Shown here: positions 57,593 to 64,000 of the stretch, one piece after another
Layout of the letters: each line of letters starts with the position of its first letter
Numbering within the stretch: the stretch's first letter is position 1
Assembly: GCA_025174535.1 (NCBI GenBank)
Contig: JALBUN010000012.1
Coordinates: 124,001-188,000, forward strand
From: Cantharellus purpuraceus
Taxonomy: Eukaryota; Basidiomycota; Agaricomycetes; Cantharellales; Hydnaceae
Reading direction: 5' to 3'
DNA length: 64,000 nt
Position numbers and translations under genes: made by a program
Notes under the pieces: model-generated
The model's input: only the letters and a program-made list of their open reading frames with translations
The model's database searches: none
What the model was told of the DNA's origin: nothing

Positions 57593-60500
57593 TCAGCGTG
57601 CCGCGGCCCATCCACCAGTCGACAGGGAGTCTGGCAAGGAACCGGCGCAACTGTTCACCTCCGTCTTGTTACTCGTTAACACGATGGTGATGTTTCCACC
57701 CACTCGGAAGGTATCGTAGAAGTCTAAATGACACCTAGACTCTGCTGGAGTTCCATTGATGATGACAGACTTCACGTAAGCCGAGGCTCCAGCTGGGATC
57801 GTAGGATTTAAGCTTTTAGGATCGAAGCCCTCCACCGTGACAGTGGTGCTCCTGTTAAGACCGGTATTGTGGATAGTGTAAGTGGGCAGGAAAGGGCTAA
57901 CAACAAGGTATTGTGTCGTCGTTGGTACTGGGATAGCGATTGATCGGAATGGCCAACAAATAATGATGGTGATATCTTACCGGGGTACAGACCAAGCAGA
58001 TGGAAAATCAACAGCGTGCCCATTGCGCATTGGTCATCATTCCCTGGAAGTCCTGCAGGGTCTGCAGAACGTGGTATACATAAGCTAATCTCCAAGTTGG
58101 CATGTTTTATCAGGCCTACTGACCGATTCCAAAGTTGTTGTACACGACCTGCCTTACTTGGTCCACAGACTTGGTAGGCTGGTTGCCGTAGTGATATCCG
58201 ACCGGAGTCTATGAAGGCACACTTTTACAATCAAATCATTGATTAAATTGAGCCGCCTCACCTGGAAAGAAGGCTCGTTCCCCGGAGCAAAATACCCAGC
58301 CTAGAATGTAGGTACTTGAACTCAATGTCACATATACTACGAAAGGAGGAATCACTTACACTGAAGAAATGATCTAATCTCTTCACGAAAGTTGCCTTGG
58401 CGTCAGACAATCAAGGTCAGTTTTTAAAACTCGATGCGCTACAAAGCTGCCTCACATTTCCACCCATCAACTGAATGAGATGGGCTGTGTCGTGCGGCGC
58501 AAAATTCGAGTACTCCCAAGAAGAGCTGTTAGGGTAGTGAATAGGCTGGAAACTTTCCCATACAGAGCGGCCACACCTCTCATAGAATCCATTTTCGTTG
58601 TTGCTCTGCAATGAGCATGAGCGAGACGAATTCGTATCCTTGGGCGAGCAATTAATTGGGTCCTGGAATACAAAGGTTCCATTGGAAAGGCGCTTTTGCA
58701 TAAACCCTGACAGGCTCTTCTGCGTTAATGTGCAAGATATACACAATATGTCTGACCTTTGAAGCCATCGCTGGTGACATCGGGGTCCCAGATGTTACGG
58801 TAGAACTGGTGACGTTGTTCTCAACTTGCTATTTCCGAGGTGTTGAATCAATGTACTCACCAAGGACTACATGAAACCGATGGGAAGTAGGCACATAAGG
58901 GTTGAGCGATGCTCGATATCTATATATATGACGTACCCTATTGGCATAGTAAGCTTCGTCACTCGGTTTACCTAGCAGTTGTGCGACTTGACGAATGCCA
59001 AAGTCGTTGAAAGCATACTGCATCGAAAGAGCGAGAATATTAGCAATCCATTCTGTTATGCACGAGGCTCTGGTCACTGACTTCGAGTGTACGGCTACCC
59101 TCTCGTGTCTGACGACCCGTACTGGAGGTGTCTAACACCCCGAAAGGCACAAACCCAAATTCTCTACGGTATCAATTAGTGAGCTTGAGCACCAGCATGA
59201 AGAATAACCGTATATATGCGCACTTGTACACATTAATTTGACGCCCTGAAATAAAAACATCTGGATTCAACTCGATAGACAAGGCTGTATGCGCATACCT
59301 TGGGTATTCCACTCCGGAGGATTCACTTGGCCATCCGATACGATGGCGGTATAGAGTTCATTCACGTCCACGCCTAGTGCCCGCGCCTCATTGTGGTATT
59401 TCACCGCAAAGTCTGCCAGAATGGGTACACCATTGCTCCCGCCTTGGGTGTACCCTGGTAGATTGTTTGAGCGACACTGTGGAGACACAATTGCACATCG
59501 TGCTCAGCTTCTCCATCATGTGCGCGGCGAGGAAATAGTACCAACCTCGGGAATCCAACCATTTTTGCGCCAGCCATCAATGTAATTCTCGACGATCTCC
59601 GCAAAATCTGTAGGAGAGTGCAAAGACATCCATGGATAGAACGTGCGGAACTGTTATACACCGAGGTCAATGATCATCCCGAATCCAGTGCAGACAGGAA
59701 GGGCTCACAGTATCCCAGGAACAATACAGCGAATCAAAGTAGGGTGAGCTCGTGTTGGTAAACAAACCCTGGCCCTCTCCTGTCGCATTATTCGGAGTCA
59801 ACGCCGCACGATAGACGGACGAGTACAACATCTCCGTGACATTCGGGTCCGTCTTTCCTACGTTGATTTCGATTTTCCCCAGCTTCTCATTCCACAATGA
59901 AACCGAACGCTGGCGGATTTCTTCAAACGAGGCACTGCCGATCTCGCTCTCCGCGTTTGCACAGGCTTGCTCGGCGGACACGAACGATACACCGACGCGA
60001 ATGTTAACCTGGCTCGGTGTGTTGGCATAGGAGAAGAGGGCTCCACTTTGGTAGGGTGCACCGCCAAAGAGGTTAACACTCAGGTTGAGATGGGTTTGCC
60101 CAAGACCTGATTGAGACGAAATGAATATATTAGTGGCTGGGAAACATAAATGATGTACTCACCTTTCGCATCCATACCGAAAGTGTCACCTGTCCAAACA
60201 CCATACTCGCTCAGTTTCTGCTTCCCACCATCCAGAAGATCGTAGCACGCGAAGGCCTGACATCAAATTGAGTCTTTTGAAGCTGTAACATGAGGGAGAC
60301 TGATACCTGGTAGATGAAACTAAGAGGTCCGAAACTGCAACGAGCTTGAGAACTGGAACCAGCGTCTCATTTGTGCAGTAAATACACCCACCTAGGTCGC
60401 CAATTGCCGCCGAGCATAACCCTGCCTTTCGTTGGGTCAATATCCATGACACCACCTGCAAAACCTGTACCAAAGTCAATTACTGATCCTATGACTTATT

Positions 60501-61320
60501 GGTTAAAGATGTCATACTAGCGGGGAGGTCATTTGCAAGATCCAGGACAAAATATGGCTTTGAGCCTTTGGGAAATATGAAGCGTTCCAAGCCGGCACGT
60601 CGTGTTGACGTTGCTTCCATCTTGATATCATTGTCAAGTGTGGATGTGAAATATCCGGGGGAAGCATCTTCAAGGCAAGTGAGATAATCATCAGTCCTCC
60701 GTGCATGAAGGGTCTCACCATCAGTGTTCGCTTTTCGGAAACGAAGTCGTTCATTGATAATGGTCGTGCAGCTGTCAAACCCATGTGGGCAGAGTAGCGG
60801 CATAATTTCAAAGTTTCCATATGAGCCTGTCCAACACGTTAGGTATGTGAAAGGTCTCAGCTTGTCAAACGCTACATGCCCAAAGAGGAGCCGGTTCCGC
60901 TGTCGTGCAGCGGACTCAAACCTCTAACCATTTGTGTTGGGTCGACGACATAGCCTGCGGGTGCATAGCCTGTCATATCGATGCTAAATTTTGCCTGTAG
61001 TTGATATATTTTATATCTATACTTCTTGCACGACAATCCAACACACCATGCCAAAAGGAACAGATGCGCCCGGACAGACATCCCCAAAGTTGTCGGTACC
61101 TGTATACAGTTTAATTCTATAAATATATAAAAGAGCGATGTTTTTCACCAATAAATGGGTTGACAAACTGGGTCCAGTCAATTGTCGTATTATGGGCAGC
61201 ATTCTTAATTGCAGCAGATATTCGTTTCTGCTGCTGAGGGTTTGGCTGAGCCTGCACAATACCTGCGAGGGCAGTGCACGCTACCAGAGATAAAAACAGA
61301 CGAAAAGGAGTGGAGAGCAT
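57593..61320 (-). CDS. Secreted GH92 alpha-mannosidase
   Basis: Glycoside hydrolase family 92 exo-alpha-mannosidase (mostly alpha-1,2 in the family), calcium dependent. A signal peptide (LFLSLVACTALAGIVQA) starts at 61320. Landmarks: DWTQFVNPFIGTDNFGDVCP, GASVPFGMVKFSIDM, GLSPLHDSGTGSSLG, a galactose-binding-like N-terminal domain, GGVMDIDPTKGRVMLGGNW, MLYSSVYRAALTPNNATGEG, PYFDSLYCSWDTFRTFYPWM, IVENYIDGWRKNGWIPECR, SNNLPGYTQGGSNGVPILAD and FAVKYHNEARALGVDVNELY. The C-terminal beta-sandwich ends GGNITIVLTSNKTEVNS. About 16 exons. Probably acts outside the cell on N-glycans or mannoproteins. Confidence 0.95.
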
Positions 61321-61856
61321 TATCGACAGGCGACAATGGGTCAGACGAAAGAGCGCGTTGGTCTTATTTTATGGGGGTTGATGTAGGTAGCGAAGATAGT
61401 GCATATCGAAATGGCGTATGGAAGCCCCACACGAACCGACATGACGAAGAAATGCAATTGAACGCCAGAAGAACATACAATGAATCCCTAGCTAGCCCGC
61501 GTGATTGAAACGCAATGCCGGTATGCGCTGGCACAGCGCGTGACGTCACACGCGATATGTCACACGCTCATGCAGGTGGGCAGCTTGCTTTCGCGTATAC
61601 GTGTCCAATCTTCAATGCCGTACATACACCTCTCAGCGGCCCGTGATAGAGCGCGGCCAGCGCATGCTATGTCGACTAATGAGCCGGCTTTCACTGGAGG
61701 TAGGACATGCGATGACATGTCTCACATGGATCCTCAGACATGGTATGGTCATCTTCAATGTCCAATGACCCATGCCAAGTCAGATGCCTCAATAATTGAG
61801 CTAACAAGGATAAGTCAAATACGCACCCGAGGCGAGAATAGAAGAACGAGCAGGAG
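61321..61856. other. Tandem intergenic, 536 bp
   Basis: Promoter of the GH92 gene (an A/T-rich ATAAAATA lies about 45 bp before its ATG on minus) and 3' UTR of the PTH1 gene. No coding signal. Confidence 0.5.
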
Positions 61857-62608
61857 TTAGCCTGAGGAGTCTACTGCCATAGTCTCTATCTCCTTCCATA
61901 CAAGATCTAGTCCCTCCACGGTCCAGAATCCTCTCTCTTCTGCGCTCAACCGCCCAAGCACGTAGGCAGCGAGATCCCCCTTGCCCCTGCCTATTCCAAC
62001 TCGGATTCGACGGAATTTCATATCCCCGCCTAGAGCCTGGATGATGCTCCTAACGCCATTATGGCCCTCGGCGGAGCCCCCCACCTTAGGAGACACATAC
62101 ATAGGACGATGGGACGATGAATCGTGCACCACAATCAAATGTGACGAAGATGGCGAACGAAAGCGTTTCCGTAGAGTTTGTGCGACCGCGTGACCGGATA
62201 TATTCATCAGAGGTTCTGGCCCAGGAGTAAGTTAATCATCTTGCTGAGGAGCTAGATGTACATACTAGGCTTAATAAATGTGAATTTTGCGCGAACTGGT
62301 GAATGTGACCGTAAGGCTTTGCCTTTGCTAGCTCCATAAATGTCAAGTTCTTTGCTTCCCTCCCAGCAAAGACTGCTGCGGTCGAACTCCATTCGTACAC
62401 CGAATCGCGCCGCCAGAGAGTCAACAATTAGATGACCCACACTGATGCGTTGGTCAACGTTGGCACAAGAAAACATGAATACTAAGAGGCACCTATGTCT
62501 CGTCCCAGGATGTGTGATATTACCGAGACCTACTATAAGGTAGTGCGGGAGGCTGCTCATGAATGGGCTGTACAAGGAGCTTGATGAGGGAAGTTGTGAA
62601 AGACACAT
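61857..62608 (-). CDS. PTH1: Peptidyl-tRNA hydrolase (bacterial-type Pth1)
   Basis: Recycles peptidyl-tRNA released from ribosomes, probably in mitochondria. ATG 62608 gives MCLSQLPSSSSLYSPF before MSSLPHYLIVGLGN; the internal ATG at 62560 is the alternative start. The family core: YLIVGLGNITHPGTRHSVGH (Asn and catalytic His, made by splicing), IKPKPLMNISGHAVA (motif KPxxxMNxSG), LIVVHDSSS, VSPKVGGSAEGHNGVRSIIQ (normally GxGHNG) and FRRIRVGIGR. It ends MAVDSSG. Divergent from TAF12 by 169 bp. Confidence 0.92.
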
Positions 62609-62777
62609 AGCACCAACAACATTATAAAGTCCGGCAAGGGAGTCAGCGCAGGTAGCGATTGAATCCGTCAACAGCACCGCCAACTGCACCACAGTGACTC
62701 GTCGAAAATAACAAAGCGAGAGTGAGCACGTGACGTTTATCTGACTCAGCACAAGTCATTGTACATACACGACGACG

Positions 62778-64000
62778 ATGGCGACTCACGCGGCCGCGGC
62801 GCCTGACCCCGCAGCTGGTAACCTGATAGCATCGCTTGGTCAAATTGTGAGGCCTGGTGGTGGTCCGAAATCACATGAAGAACTTGTCCAAATCCTCATT
62901 GACAATATGCCTAAACTCACGGAATACGCGAAGCAAGGCAAACTCAACGAGAGTCAAATGAATCAGGTATTCAGTTGTTTGACCATTGTTTCATTTTACT
63001 TCTCCGCTGCATAGCATGTTGTTATTTTTTTGCTAGCTATGAGGGTCTTCTGCGAAGACGCAACCCTGATACATATGTCCCTATAGCTTCGCATCTTTAC
63101 ACAGCGCGCGCAACAACAACGTGCAGCACAACCAAACGGACAGTCCGCTTCAACATCACAGACTGCCGCCTCTACCCCTACCGCGCCTTCACCCTCCAAG
63201 GTTATTTCTTTCAAATGCTTTCCTTCTTGTTTCGTTCAATCTTTTCTAGTCCACACCACCTATGGCAACCCCAACAAGTACAGGGAGCTCCGCTTTGAAG
63301 CGCAAGTCCCCCGGAGCCGATATTCCAATCTCTGCTACTACAAGTCAGGGATATCTGATCAGTGCCACCCTCAACACGACAAACCCTGGCCCACAGGCTT
63401 GGCCTAATAGTTCAGCACCAGGACGCCCGACGTTGACAGGTGGTCTTCCTGCAGGTCGGATGTCAGGTGTGCTATCTGGACTATTGTCAAGGTCTAGTGG
63501 TAGCTGAATGTACGTTGCTCAGGTACACCGGCGCAGTTGGAACGCGTGCCAGAAGATCTTTCCATGTATGGACTGGGAGAAGGGAGGGTAGGCCCGCGAA
63601 AAATGACACCTGCCGACCAAAGTATGCGGCGATCTATACAGGATTTAGTGTCTAGTATCGATCCCAATGTGAAGATCGAACCTGAGGTGGAAGACGTGAG
63701 CTTATTATATAGCAAATTGACCATATGACCAGCCTCACCGTATGGTTCCAGCTCCTATTAGATATTGCTGACGAGTTCATTGACTCTGTGACTAATTTCG
63801 GGTGTCGCCTCGCGAAGCACCGTGGGGGAGACACACTAGAAGTGCGTGATTTGCAGCTACATCTCGGTATAACCTCTCTGTTCTTTGCGGTTTCTTCTTG
63901 TTCACATGTATCCAGAGCGCAATCACAACATCCGTATCCCTGGTTTCGCGTCCGACGAGACCCGCATTTCAATCTCACAGAGCGCTACTGCGTCTGCGCC
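62778..64000 (+). CDS. TAF12: TFIID/SAGA subunit TAF12 (3' end outside window)
   Basis: Histone-fold subunit pairing with TAF4 (TFIID) or Ada1 (SAGA). Starts [20 protein letters not shown], then a Gln/Ser/Thr/Pro-rich linker across several exons. The histone fold appears near 63630-63880: [60 protein letters not shown], then after an intron [20 protein letters not shown]. The frame continues to the window edge with SQSATASA, so the stop should lie just beyond 64000. The H2B-like fold is complete. Confidence 0.94.

Overview
The window is nuclear DNA of a filamentous basidiomycete, most likely an agaricomycete. Genes are dense (about 27 in 64 kb) on both strands. Nearly every gene is cut by many 45-65 nt GT-AG introns, and the proteins are typical fungal housekeeping and signalling families. 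I see no transposon, rRNA, tRNA, CRISPR array or prokaryote-style operon. I assigned exons by hand from splice consensus, reading-frame phase and family alignment from memory. No search could be run, so percentage identities are not given.

Layout. 1-1.8 kb: 3' end of a Mei2-type RNA-binding protein gene. 1.8-5.1 kb: gene-poor. 5.1-7.4 kb: disordered orphan protein. 7.7-11.3 kb (-): EF-hand MscS mechanosensitive channel. 11.9-14.8 kb (-): the highlight, a circularly permuted Ras-like GTPase (motif order G3-G4-G5-G1-G2) fused to a zinc ribbon and a von Willebrand A domain. 15.2-17.3 kb: conserved-looking unknown. 17.6-17.9 kb (-): hidden four-exon I9-type proteinase inhibitor. 19.1-21.5 kb: soluble fumarate reductase fused to cytochrome b5. 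21.9-23.7 kb (-): phosphomevalonate kinase. 24.0-25.0 kb (-): V-ATPase subunit E. 25.1-28.4 kb: type II PI4-kinase. 28.5-30.0 kb (-): Tat-SF1/Cus2 splicing factor. 30.1-32.2 kb: vacuolar amino-acid transporter. 32.4-34.5 kb (-): Nar1. 34.8-35.9 kb: secreted orphan with a probable GC-AG intron. 36.2-38.3 kb (-): Dbf4.

From about 39.6 to 47.5 kb GC content and GC3 rise sharply. This block holds a TRP-like channel, ATP synthase OSCP (-), pyroglutamyl peptidase (-), Get1 and malate synthase. It also carries very long antisense open frames that are by-products of composition. After it come an Ohr/OsmC peroxidase (48.4 kb), SF3b subunit Rse1 (49.9-54.4 kb), ESCRT-II Snf8 (54.6 kb), LETM1/Mdm38 (-), a secreted GH92 mannosidase (-), peptidyl-tRNA hydrolase (-), and TAF12 running off the right edge.

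There is no single pathway here. The recurring arrangement is tightly packed divergent pairs: PGP/GET1 have 45 bp between ATGs, VMA4/LSB6 93 bp, CUS2/AVT 106 bp and PTH1/TAF12 169 bp. Tail-to-tail neighbours are close as well. Several genes bear on mitochondria or on organelles and membrane traffic (OSCP, LETM1, Ohr, Get1, Snf8, V-ATPase, AVT, LSB6), but this looks like ordinary eukaryotic neighbourhood rather than a cluster. The most notable biology is the cpRAS-VWA gene. That architecture is known from a few animals and protists; its presence in a basidiomycete, with all five G motifs and a complete MIDAS, deserves follow-up.
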